From: Endozoicomonadaceae bacterium
GTDB lineage: Bacteria; Pseudomonadota; Gammaproteobacteria; Pseudomonadales; Endozoicomonadaceae
Assembly: GCA_023146365.1 (NCBI GenBank)
Contig: JAGLCE010000058.1
Location: forward strand, 1-13,442
DNA length: 13,442 bases
Reading direction: 5' to 3'
Position numbers and translations under genes: made by a program. This document shows, piece after piece, positions 6,209 to 13,442 of the stretch. Position 1 is the first letter of the stretch; the number at the start of each line of letters is the position of its first letter. The notes under the pieces are model-generated. The model searched no databases. It had not been told where the DNA came from and saw only the letters and a list, made by a program, of their open reading frames with translations.

Positions 6209-6952
6209 ATGAAGCCAGAAATAAAAAAGACAGACCCTATTTCCCATGATTTTTTTAATAGAGAAGAAGACTCATTTTCTACAAATGATCAGATTGACAT
6301 TAAACCCACATTTCAGTCGTTTAGCGTGGGTAAATTAACAACGTCAAAAGAAATCAATTCATCACCAGTCCTAAGTGATCGAGATGTAAAACCACAAACA
6401 TCTGGGAGTAGTCAATCCGATCAACTAACAACTATTCCTTTGAATTCGTACAATATAAAACATCTATCTTTTATAAATGATTCAGCTAACGCACACATCA
6501 CACCAGAAGCGGTTAATTCCAGCGTCATAAAAGAAGAATTGAAAAACCTTAATGCTTCAGCGGAAATAATAGGGAAAAGAAAAAGAAAAACAGTCCAAGA
6601 AGAACGATGGAGTTTATTTATTAACGAACTCAAAAAAATGCCTGTCTCAGAGGCTTCTATAGAACGAGTAAACTCCGTTAGAAAAAGAGCAATACATATT
6701 GAAGAAATTATTTTTTTTGTGGATCTTTACGGAAATACAGATGGATATGGTGATTTTAATCTGTGTGTAGAGTTTTTAAGAAATTTCATGAAGATAGCAT
6801 CTGAAAACCTTAAATTAGTACGTTTTGTGAGTGAAGACCCTTCCGATGAAGGTAAAATTTTTCACCTTTCCTTTCAAAATATGCTAGTTCCCCTTATTGC
6901 TGGCATGTCTCCAGCTGAAAAATACCCCAAAAAAAAACATAGAAGATCATGA
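6209..6952 (+). CDS. N-terminal half of a split GT-B-like orphan protein, with NLS-like motif
   Basis: 247 residues. Residues 1-115 are Ser/Thr/Asn-rich and probably disordered. GKRKRKT at 122-128 is a classical monopartite nuclear-localisation-like cluster. From 167 a hydrophobic strand runs into a glycine loop and helix, IIFFVDLYGNTDGYGDFNLC, followed by KLVRFVSEDP. This resembles the start of the N-terminal Rossmann domain of GT-B glycosyltransferases such as EarP ('D..GDIGVCWRL'). The frame ends seven codons past the beginning of a run of nine A (6929-6937) with a short basic tail KKKHRRS. Removing one A would read straight into the next frame, giving one protein of about 710 residues. 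The ATG at 6209 has only a weak AGAG site. I infer either a frameshift mutation, slippage or a real short product; the GT-B idea is weak by itself. Confidence 0.6.
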   Translation: MKPEIKKTDPISHDFFNREEDSFSTNDQIDIKPTFQSFSVGKLTTSKEINSSPVLSDRDVKPQTSGSSQSDQLTTIPLNSYNIKHLSFINDSANAHITPEAVNSSVIKEELKNLNASAEIIGKRKRKTVQEERWSLFINELKKMPVSEASIERVNSVRKRAIHIEEIIFFVDLYGNTDGYGDFNLCVEFLRNFMKIASENLKLVRFVSEDPSDEGKIFHLSFQNMLVPLIAGMSPAEKYPKKKHRRS

Positions 6953-8342
6953 TTGTACAAGTGATCACATATTTGGGGTTCCTTATATATATACATCAAC
7001 TCATTTAAGCAAGAACATGTTAGTAAAATCAAATCAGTTATATGTAAGTACTAACACAAACCATGATGTTCTCATAGGAGATGAAGGAGTATATCACAAT
7101 GTAAAATTCAATCCTCTTATGATTACCAATTATGCTTTTTTTCCAATATTCTATAAGCGTAACGTTATAAAAAACCTCAATAATCATTTGCCCGTATATC
7201 CATATGAAATGTGCGATTATACGAATCAATTACAATTAAGGAATAATATTCATTGCAGTTTTCTCGATATTTCATCAATAACGCCTTTTGGTTTCAACGA
7301 AAATATCATGCATACGGTTGAATTTTTCATGCAAATATTTACGATGGCAAAACAAAATAAAATATGTTTATCATTATTTTATAATGCAAAAGGTGTGCAT
7401 GAAAAACAATATAAAATATACGGACAAGCAGTAACAGAATGTTTCCCAAACAAGCCTGTTATTATTATTTCAGTTAACAATTATCGTAATCGTCATTGTT
7501 ATGATGTGTTACCTACATTCGAAAAAATAAAATGTATAGAATTAAAAAATAAAAAATGTATTCCTTTTTTCAAGTTTAGTGATCTTCAAAGTTTAACAGA
7601 AAAAGGAATAATGAACATTAAAGAAATAGCTGTTGTTAAGTTTCTTATTCTACCAAAACTTGTGATGAATATGCTCTGTTTTCATGCAACTATTCCCATA
7701 TATGCTCCAGGGGCAAGTACAGCTAATTTAGCTGAATGTTTCAGAAAGCCGTATTTACATGATGCATTAGATATAAGTTTCGAAGGCAGAGTTGATCAAT
7801 CAGTTCTGGATTCATGGAAGTTTATCAATAAATTATTTATTAATGCCCCTAATGACACTCATTATGAATCGATAAAAAATATTTGCTCAAGCATTAGTAA
7901 TAATGAGATTTTAAAAGCTTATCGTTATAATCAATCAAGAAATAAACCAACAATATCATTAAATCAACGAGAGAGATTCTTAAAAATAGATAGGGAAATT
8001 ATATATGAACTGAGAGTCTGTGAAGAATTTCCTGAATTTGATGATCCTTACATACGTCACATAATGCATAGTATAGGACAGTCTGGAAATATCAAAACTG
8101 AATGTAAAGATTATAAGGTTATTAATAAGAAATCTTCTTGCCTTGATTTCGTGATAGAAAATAATATGCATCTTCAATTCTTACAGTTTATGTATGATGA
8201 GACCAATAGACTGATGATTTATTACATACAAGAGTCTACTACAGAAGGTGGTGTATTTTACGAGCTTGCAAAAACACTGCAACAACAAGCTTTGCATCCA
8301 GATAACAATATGATGTTTGATCAGTTAGACGATTATTGGTAA
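6897..8342 (+). CDS. C-terminal half of the split GT-B-like orphan protein
   Basis: The open frame can begin at a TTG (6897) inside the preceding gene. The first ATG is at 7017 and lacks a ribosome site, so independent initiation is doubtful. The sequence is a long alpha/beta protein. Near its middle, IPIYAPGASTANLAECFRKPYLH (residues 266-288 of this frame, quoted in two parts: IPIYAPGASTAN, LAECFRKPYLH) looks like the donor-site 'PG..T..LA....KP.L' motif in the C-terminal domain of GT-B glycosyltransferases. The upstream frame carries what looks like the matching N-terminal Rossmann start, so together they make a plausible complete GT-B fold. Codon use and AT-richness match the upstream frame. 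No close named family is recognised; the substrate cannot be guessed. A hairpin and T run follow at 8351-8375. Confidence 0.55.
   Translation: MLACLQLKNTPKKNIEDHDCTSDHIFGVPYIYTSTHLSKNMLVKSNQLYVSTNTNHDVLIGDEGVYHNVKFNPLMITNYAFFPIFYKRNVIKNLNNHLPVYPYEMCDYTNQLQLRNNIHCSFLDISSITPFGFNENIMHTVEFFMQIFTMAKQNKICLSLFYNAKGVHEKQYKIYGQAVTECFPNKPVIIISVNNYRNRHCYDVLPTFEKIKCIELKNKKCIPFFKFSDLQSLTEKGIMNIKEIAVVKFLILPKLVMNMLCFHATIPIYAPGASTANLAECFRKPYLHDALDISFEGRVDQSVLDSWKFINKLFINAPNDTHYESIKNICSSISNNEILKAYRYNQSRNKPTISLNQRERFLKIDREIIYELRVCEEFPEFDDPYIRHIMHSIGQSGNIKTECKDYKVINKKSSCLDFVIENNMHLQFLQFMYDETNRLMIYYIQESTTEGGVFYELAKTLQQQALHPDNNMMFDQLDDYW
6929..6937 (+). repeat. Nine-A homopolymer at the frame junction
   Basis: CCCC followed by nine A lies inside the overlap of the two frames, 15 bases before the stop of the upstream frame. 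Losing one A (or gaining two) joins the frames. Such runs are hot spots for replication slippage, transcriptional slippage and sequencing indels, so the true state is uncertain. Confidence 0.9.
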
Positions 8343-8350
8343 ATCCTGAT

Positions 8351-8375
8351 TTCTATTAAAGTAAGTAGAATTTTT
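8351..8375 (+). terminator. Possible weak intrinsic terminator
   Basis: TTCTA and TAGAA (8351-8355 and 8366-8370) can pair around a 10-base loop and are followed directly by TTTTT, nine bases after the stop at 8342. The stem is short and AT-only, so termination would be weak. Confidence 0.3.
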
Positions 8376-8473
8376 CAAAAAGTATGGGGCATCCACATAT
8401 TTGACTAATCGAATAGATAGTCTATTTCGGATATGCCCTGTAATTTCCACTGTATACATGAGCACCATGACCC

Positions 8474-9709
8474 CAGGGCAAAAACATGAACGTTATTTGA
8501 ACAGTCAAACAGCCTGAAAACCTGTAAAATGGCGCTTTTTTCCTGATCCCTAGGCGATAATGTCTGCAAAATCTCTGTTTTTCAAATTTAGTACGCTCAC
8601 TGATCTGCGTGATCCAAAGAAAACCACTCACATCCTGGCTGACATCATGTTCATATCAGTCTGCGCCATTCTTTGTGGAGCAGACGACTGGAACAGTATT
8701 CGATGATTCGGCGTGACGAAAGAAAAGTGGCTTCGAAGGCATCTGAAACTACCTGGTGGTATTCCTGTTGCTATTACCTTCAATCGAGTCTTTGCGGCCA
8801 TTGACTCTGATGAATTTCGCCAGATTTTTATCCAGTGGATACGGGATGTTATTGTCGGATTGGAGCTGTCTAACGGTAGAGTGGTTGCCCTTGATGGCAA
8901 GACCATTAAAGGCTCAGCCTGGAACAAGGGTAAAGACGCCATTCATATGGTCAATGCCTGATGCACAGAAGCAGGGTTATCACTGGGTTAGTATAATGTG
9001 AATGCCAAGTCTAATGAGATTACCACCATTCCCGAGCTTCTCAAGCTCCTTGAACTCAGTGGCAGCCTGGTCACTATTGATGCAATGGGCTGCCAAAAGA
9101 AAATTATCACAGCAATTTTTAAGAAGGATGCTGACTATCCGATTGCCGTGCAAGGTAATCAGAAAAAGCTCTATGGCGAGCTGACTCGAGCTTTTGAACA
9201 GTATTGGCAAGACAACCCGAAAGATGCGCCAGACCAAGCGTTTTCCGAGCAGAAAGGCCAGTCACATGGTCGTGTTGAACATCGTCGATGTTGGGTGATC
9301 AATGATATTATCGCAGATTCAAATGCTGGTGATTGGAAAGCAAAAACCATGGCTGCCGTTCAGTTGGACAGTCAGAAAAAAGGAAAGGGAAATACACTGA
9401 TTCGCTACTTCATATCAAGCCGAAAACTGTTTGCTGACGAAATACTGCAAGCCACAAGAAAGCACTGGCTGATAGAGAATCAACTGCACTGGGTTCTTGA
9501 TGTGGCTTTTGATGAAGATCGTTGCAGGGCAAGAGAAGGCTTTGCTGCTGAGAACTTGGCTATTGCAAGACAGATGACTCTCAATCTTCTCAAACTGGAT
9601 ACTTCTGTTAAGGCAGGTATCAAGAACAAACGAAAAAATTGTGGGTGGTGCGAAAACTACATGATGAAAGTGCTTGGACTGATTAATATATGATCATGTT
9701 TTTGCCCTG
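8474..9709 (+). mobile_element. ISAs1-family element (1236 bp), complete ends
   Basis: The perfect 16-bp inverted repeats CAGGGCAAAAACATGA (8474-8489) and TCATGTTTTTGCCCTG (9694-9709) enclose one transposase gene, which ends one base before the right repeat. Length and the CAGGGC start are typical of ISAs1. The 10-bp flanks (ACCATGACCC, CTAACACGGC) do not match, so no target duplication remains. That suggests a deletion or recombination after insertion. The right flank is an IS30-type transposase start. Confidence 0.85.
8560..9693 (+). pseudogene. ISAs1-family transposase with three in-frame stop codons
   Basis: One continuous frame of 377 codons from the ATG at 8560 to the TGA at 9691-9693, with no frameshift but stops at 8704 (TGA), 8959 (TGA) and 8989 (TAG). 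Family marks are the N-terminal LTDLRDPKKTTHILADI, ALDGKTIKGSAW (first Asp), LVTIDAMGCQKKI (second Asp) and HWLIENQLHWVLDVAFDED with its Glu. From the family, the stops most likely replaced Arg (CGA to TGA in 'NSIR.FG'), Trp (TGG to TGA in 'VNA.CTEAG') and Gln (CAG to TAG in 'LSLG.YNVN'). All three would be C-to-T or G-to-A changes. The catalytic triad is otherwise intact. It is inactive unless stops are read through, and three different positions make that unlikely. Confidence 0.88.
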
Positions 9710-9824
9710 CTAACACGGCTATTGTTTTCTGCATGCAGCCTATACCAAGAAGGGCTTCAATTTGATATCGTTTACCTTGAGTCATCTGCTTGTATTGTCT
9801 CGTTTGTGGTCTCATTCCTGACAT
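9710..9824 (-). pseudogene. IS30-family transposase N-terminal fragment cut by ISAs1
   Basis: Minus strand from the ATG at 9824: MSGMRPQTRQYKQ, then MTQGKRYQIEALLGIGC and MQKTIAVLA, ending at the ISAs1 repeat. The pattern 'LT..ERYQIEALL..G..Q..IA..L' is the usual helix-turn-helix start of IS30-family transposases. The continuation (HTH end, DDE core) should lie across the ISAs1 element but is not clearly found left of 8474. So the ISAs1 insertion was followed by a deletion, or the IS30 gene was already broken. Only about 38 codons remain. Confidence 0.6.
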
Positions 9825-10038
9825 CTATTGCTTAGTGTAAGAGCTGTGAAATATACAGTAGCTGACTCACCTATGAAATTTAGTCGATTGCACTTATTGT
9901 ATTAATCCAGCTCAACTTTAAATTGATGCTCACTTACGATGGATTAGTTTAGGTGAATTGTTATTCATAATAAGTAATGAACTATCTGCTTGCTTTAAAT
10001 GTCAAATATGCGACTATTTTCACTAAACCTGAAACAAA
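9825..10038. other. AT-rich intergenic stretch before the 1032-residue gene
   Basis: It holds the presumed leader and end of the IS30 remnant and then the upstream region of the next gene. I find no convincing promoter pair, terminator or ORF. The ATG at 10039 has no recognisable AGGAG-type site; a second in-frame ATG lies four codons on (10051), also without one. Confidence 0.4.
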
Positions 10039-13000
10039 ATGGTAATTAAAATGGATATATCCAAGACTTCGATAAAAGAATCTATAAACACTGAAACTGA
10101 TGATTCAATCGATAAAACCGATAAAAAAGACGCAGTTAAGTTTGTAAATGTTGAATCTAAATTTCCGAGTGCGGAAGGTGGTGCATGTTATTTGTCAGAT
10201 TCGGAAAGAAGTTTGGAAATAGTAGACACTCCTACTATTATTTTAGATAATAGTATTAATCTTAAAGCTGAGCGTTTATTATTTGGACGTTACGATATTT
10301 TAGAATGTAGGCAAGAAGATTTTGTTGCTGCCACCCTGAAACTTGAAGAGTTCATGGGCCAATCTAGAGAGACAATAGAAAAAAAGCATAAATGGCTTAT
10401 GTTGATGTCGGAGCGATTCATGTTAGGACATCGTCTTGAATTAATGGGAGAAACAGAGAGTTCATTTCTGAATAATAAGATACTAGAACTGTGTGATGAA
10501 ATTGATATATACGTTAAGTATATATCCATGGATGAACCAGATTGTATTCTTCAGTTGTTATTAAGATCTCCTTCTGAAATAACAAAAAAGACGCTGGATC
10601 AATTTAAAAAATCAAACAAAAAATCATACTCTTTTTTAGAGAATTATGTTTCAAATAGAAGAGCTTATTTTGAACATAGAGCAAAAACAAAAATGCCTTA
10701 TTCTCAGGAATGTAAAATGATATCAAAATTTCTCATTAAATCTAAATTAGTGGAAGTGATACGTCATAAAGATGAAAAATTATACCATGACTTAAAAAAA
10801 AATGATTTGATTTTTTTGTCCGAAAATGACAATTACTTAAGTAAGTACGATCAAAAAATATTAGCCTGCTATGAATTATACCGTCTTGGATCAAATTCAC
10901 GTGTCAACAGCGATAATATAGATTTGCAAAATATTCCGCTTCTGGAAGATTTCATATATACATTGAAAAAAGAATTTGAACATAATCTTTTTTCTCAGCA
11001 TCAAGTTGAATCAATATGCTTTTTGTGGATGACAGTTTTGGCGAAATATTTAACAGAAATAACAGATGTATTATTCCATAAACAGCATAATGTATGTGAC
11101 ATATTAAAATATGATACGCCTGACAGTTCTAAAATAAAACAAGAGGGAATTTCTTGTTGTCATGATAGATGCATAAAGATGATGCAATGGGCTGTATCCA
11201 ATGGATTGCACTGGATCATTGATTCCAGAACAGCAAAAAAAATATATTTTACTCTTTGCTCGGATATGAAAAAAAACAATAAATTAATAAATATATTCTT
11301 AAAAATTGTAATAGATAAATCAAATAATGAACGTGATGTAACAACTGCACGTATGATGATTATTTACGTCAGTGAACTAATTGACTCTGAAGAAGATTTT
11401 AGAAACTGTTTAGAAGCGTCTTCAAAACACACCGCGTTGCCTTTGCTGATAATACTATGGGATGATTTTGGATTTTTCATTCAAAGTCATCATCGCCCTC
11501 TTAAAAGTTCAACTTTAATTAATCCTGAACGTGCGATTAGTTGCCTCATAGAATTAAAACAAAACTCGGAACAGTTAGATAAAATTAAACATGAAATGCT
11601 TTTTATTTATGATTATTACAAAAGGTCTCATTACATAACTAGATCACCTGCTAACTTAGAGTGGAGGGGACGAATTGCACTTTATTTTTTCTTAATCGCC
11701 GACTGGGAAAAAGGCAGATTTATTTTGGAAGCAACAAATTTTAACTGCCCTTACTTCTACCACGCGTTATGCAGTATTGCAAGTGAAGAATTTAAATTGG
11801 CGTTAATATTCTTGGATAAAATAGAAAAAGAGACTAATTTTCATAATCATTTAAAGTATATTGTCGACCCCCTTAAAGGAATCCTTATGAAAAAAATTGC
11901 AGAAAAAATGAATGATGATAATTCAGAAAAAAATATTAATTTTGAAATCGCTATACGTCATTTAACTGAAGTGGCAGCTACTAGGAAAGAATTTTTAAAG
12001 CCTATTTCACATATTCAAGAACAGCTTGGGCGTTACAATGATGCGTACAATTCTCTTGCTATTCTAGAAACAAAATTAAAAATTTTTAAAAAATCAAGCG
12101 CTGAAAACTGCCTATTAAATAGTGTTCAGGAACATATGAAAAGGTTAGCAGAATCACACCCTGAATGTTTAAATAAAATTTTAGAATTTGAAGTAAGTAA
12201 AGAGCAAAAAGAGCAAAAAACCAATAAATCGAATAAGGGTAGCAATAAAAATACAGTAAGTGATAGTAAACTACACATAAAATCAGTTGACAAGACTAGT
12301 TCTACCCTGCCAGCTGCTAGTTTAAACAGTGACGGAAGTATATCATTAGATACTAGCAGACTGGAAATGAATCAATCAGAGTCCGTAAACACAGTAATGC
12401 TTGAAGAAATAAAAACAAAAAATTGTTCGGAAACAGAAGAAAAACATGATAAAGAATTATGTTCAATTGTTGATTATAAAACAGTGCCATATAGACAATC
12501 ACTGACATGTTTGACTTATGACGTAGTTGAGCATGCGATGCATGAAACAAGAAATGATCGGTATAAGTTAACGGGTGAATTACTTCTTTCAGTTAACATT
12601 AATTATACAGCACTACTTAATAAACATGACGATCTTATAAAACAATACACCAACCCTGTTGTTAAGATGGTCATTATCCAAAATAAAGCATGGTCACTAA
12701 GAGATAAAAGCTTTAATAGCTATGCGCTCACTTTAGAATCAAATAGGAAAAAAGATTCTATCGAAAATTTAAAAAAAGAGATAAGGCAATCTATATTGTG
12801 TATGATGTACTCAAGTATTGAAAAAATAACTGACCTCTGGCAGGTTAACGGCCTTCCAAATGGCTGGAAAAATAATCCTGATCTTATTATTTCTCAGGAG
12901 TTGAATGAAGTATTTAAATACGCATCGCCTCGTGTCAAAAGACAGATATGCGGACATTTATCGACAGTAGCACATATTATGAAAGATATTGTTTATGACC

Positions 13001-13137
13001 AGCCTAAGAATAATAAAGACAAGCAAGCGATGCAAAAGTCATATGGAAAACCCTTCCATCTTTTTTTAGAATTATCTGAAAAATATTATTCCACTCGCAA
13101 TACGATTGACATTACGCACTCCACGAACAATGGTTAA
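10039..13137 (+). CDS. 1032-residue helical orphan protein, effector-like
   Basis: No family recognised. It is a large, intact, strongly helical, Lys/Glu/Asn-rich protein without signal peptide or clear membrane segments. Residues 1-60 are charged and low in hydrophobics (probably flexible). About 75-710 is almost entirely alpha-helical; stretches around 545-680 (WRGRIALYFFLIADWEKG, EFKLALIFLDKIEKE, LGRYNDAYNSLAILETKL) look like degenerate helix-turn-helix or TPR-type repeats. About 716-815 is a Lys/Ser/Asn-rich linker (KEQKEQKTNKSNKGSNKN). A C-terminal helical domain follows to the end (KITDLWQVNGLPNGW, SPRVKRQICGHLSTVAHIMK). The start codon lacks a good ribosome site, so 10039 or 10051 is equally possible. 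It stands alone: IS30/ISAs1 remains upstream, and an IS1380 end 6 bp after the stop removes any native 3' flank. A scaffold or host-interaction role is only inferred from size, composition and setting. Confidence 0.75.
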   Translation: MVIKMDISKTSIKESINTETDDSIDKTDKKDAVKFVNVESKFPSAEGGACYLSDSERSLEIVDTPTIILDNSINLKAERLLFGRYDILECRQEDFVAATLKLEEFMGQSRETIEKKHKWLMLMSERFMLGHRLELMGETESSFLNNKILELCDEIDIYVKYISMDEPDCILQLLLRSPSEITKKTLDQFKKSNKKSYSFLENYVSNRRAYFEHRAKTKMPYSQECKMISKFLIKSKLVEVIRHKDEKLYHDLKKNDLIFLSENDNYLSKYDQKILACYELYRLGSNSRVNSDNIDLQNIPLLEDFIYTLKKEFEHNLFSQHQVESICFLWMTVLAKYLTEITDVLFHKQHNVCDILKYDTPDSSKIKQEGISCCHDRCIKMMQWAVSNGLHWIIDSRTAKKIYFTLCSDMKKNNKLINIFLKIVIDKSNNERDVTTARMMIIYVSELIDSEEDFRNCLEASSKHTALPLLIILWDDFGFFIQSHHRPLKSSTLINPERAISCLIELKQNSEQLDKIKHEMLFIYDYYKRSHYITRSPANLEWRGRIALYFFLIADWEKGRFILEATNFNCPYFYHALCSIASEEFKLALIFLDKIEKETNFHNHLKYIVDPLKGILMKKIAEKMNDDNSEKNINFEIAIRHLTEVAATRKEFLKPISHIQEQLGRYNDAYNSLAILETKLKIFKKSSAENCLLNSVQEHMKRLAESHPECLNKILEFEVSKEQKEQKTNKSNKGSNKNTVSDSKLHIKSVDKTSSTLPAASLNSDGSISLDTSRLEMNQSESVNTVMLEEIKTKNCSETEEKHDKELCSIVDYKTVPYRQSLTCLTYDVVEHAMHETRNDRYKLTGELLLSVNINYTALLNKHDDLIKQYTNPVVKMVIIQNKAWSLRDKSFNSYALTLESNRKKDSIENLKKEIRQSILCMMYSSIEKITDLWQVNGLPNGWKNNPDLIISQELNEVFKYASPRVKRQICGHLSTVAHIMKDIVYDQPKNNKDKQAMQKSYGKPFHLFLELSEKYYSTRNTIDITHSTNNG

Positions 13138-13143
13138 TATAAA

Positions 13144-13442
13144 CCTGAATCCGTGACTTCAAAGCAAAAATAATGACCTTAACCCCAGGCAGGACAAGGC
13201 CTAACAGGTAAAACAGACCCATCTAAGTATTTCACTTGCAGGGTGAGTTTTCGTGAAATTGAAAATAGAACAATCTGACACCGAATTTTATACCCCGACT
13301 GCGGGCCTGTATTTCATCGGTTATGCCATAAATCAACAAACAACACTCAAGAAAACCCTGCGCACCGTTAAGAAAAGGCACGGCATACCCAATATTGAGT
13401 TGATTCGAACAGTCAGTGCTCTCTTGGCGACCGGTAAAAGCG
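13144..13442 (+). mobile_element. IS1380-type element, left part (continues past the window)
   Basis: It starts with CCTGAATCCGTGACTT, shared with the stub at 3511 (31 bp) and, inverted, with 2782-2797. The CCT start and the position about 110 bp before a transposase start codon fit an IS1380 left end. It begins 6 bp after the stop of the 1032-residue gene. The right end is outside the window. Confidence 0.65.
13253..13442 (+). CDS. IS1380-type transposase, N-terminal 63 residues (runs off the window end)
   Basis: From a GTG at 13253 the frame reads VKLKIEQSDTEFYTPTAGLY, FIGYAINQQTTLKKTLRTV and further, open to the last base. The 'T..AGL..IG' opening followed by a helical dimer-like segment matches the N-terminus of IS1380-family transposases. 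The catalytic core lies outside. The start is uncertain, as no strong ribosome site is seen; GGGTGAG at 13241-13247 is the nearest purine-rich stretch. It may be the only intact transposase in the window, but this cannot be judged from the fragment. Confidence 0.6.
   Translation, partial: MKLKIEQSDTEFYTPTAGLYFIGYAINQQTTLKKTLRTVKKRHGIPNIELIRTVSALLATGKS

Noticed and set aside
6181..6249. 22-codon leader frame (MINFSEYKYNEAR...) overlapping the start at 6209
   Set aside because: The purine stretch GAGGTGG is only 3 nt from its ATG, too close, and the peptide has no features; it is probably chance.
8422..8473. Minus-strand HVYSGNYRAYPK as the missing continuation of the IS30 transposase left of ISAs1
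   Set aside because: It vaguely resembles the 'G.Y....A' block of IS30 proteins, but it is short, ends in a stop and is not in frame with the right-hand fragment, so I cannot support it.
8628..8942. 104-codon minus-strand frame across the ISAs1 gene
   Set aside because: Antisense shadow of a clearly recognisable transposase frame.
8560..9693. Stop-codon reassignment or TGA readthrough to explain the stops in the ISAs1 frame
   Set aside because: One of the three stops is TAG, other genes end normally in TAA or TGA, and a decayed transposase explains everything more simply.
10039..10290. Strong bipartite NLS at the N-terminus of the 1032-residue protein
   Set aside because: The Lys residues there (KTDKKDAVK) are mixed with acidic residues and do not form a convincing basic cluster.

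Overview
The window looks like an accessory, transposon-scarred region of a host-associated bacterium. Four very AT-rich reading frames, none of which I can assign to a characterised family, are separated by decayed insertion sequences of at least five families (IS481, IS256, IS1380, ISAs1, IS30). I see no rRNA, tRNA, CRISPR array or housekeeping gene, so taxonomy is inference only. The mixture of IS-riddled DNA, large orphan proteins, a possible nuclear localisation signal and a possible eukaryote-like apoptosis-inhibitor relic fits an intracellular or intranuclear gammaproteobacterium of the Endozoicomonas / Candidatus Endonucleobacter type.

Layout. Positions 1-215 hold the 5' end of an IS481-type element (minus strand) whose terminus cuts into dptF (minus strand, 216-1476), a phosphorothioation-dependent restriction gene that has lost its 3' end and its dptG/dptH partners from view. 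An internally deleted IS256 element with nonsense and active-site mutations fills 1560-2673. An IS1380 end follows, then a 192-residue cysteine-rich ORF (2926-3504) that reads like a rearranged BIR/RING protein with an internal 54-bp duplication. At 3511-3557 an IS1380 left-end stub is fused to an IS481 end.

The central block holds a 618-residue orphan protein (3698-5554). After it comes a 650-bp graveyard containing pieces of two IS256 subfamilies. Next is a probable GT-B-like protein of about 710 residues, split into two frames at a run of nine A (6209-6952 and 6897-8342). An ISAs1 element (8474-9709, inverted repeats intact) follows; its transposase carries three in-frame stops and it abuts an IS30-type transposase remnant. 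A 1032-residue helical orphan protein (10039-13137) comes last, and a new IS1380 copy begins 6 bp after its stop and runs off the window.

The four AT-rich ORFs do not form an obvious operon, because each is separated from the next by IS debris. The most attractive reading is a cluster of candidate host-interaction (effector-like) genes kept or assembled amid IS activity. The restriction gene and all the complete IS genes are broken. Nothing here proves secretion or host function.
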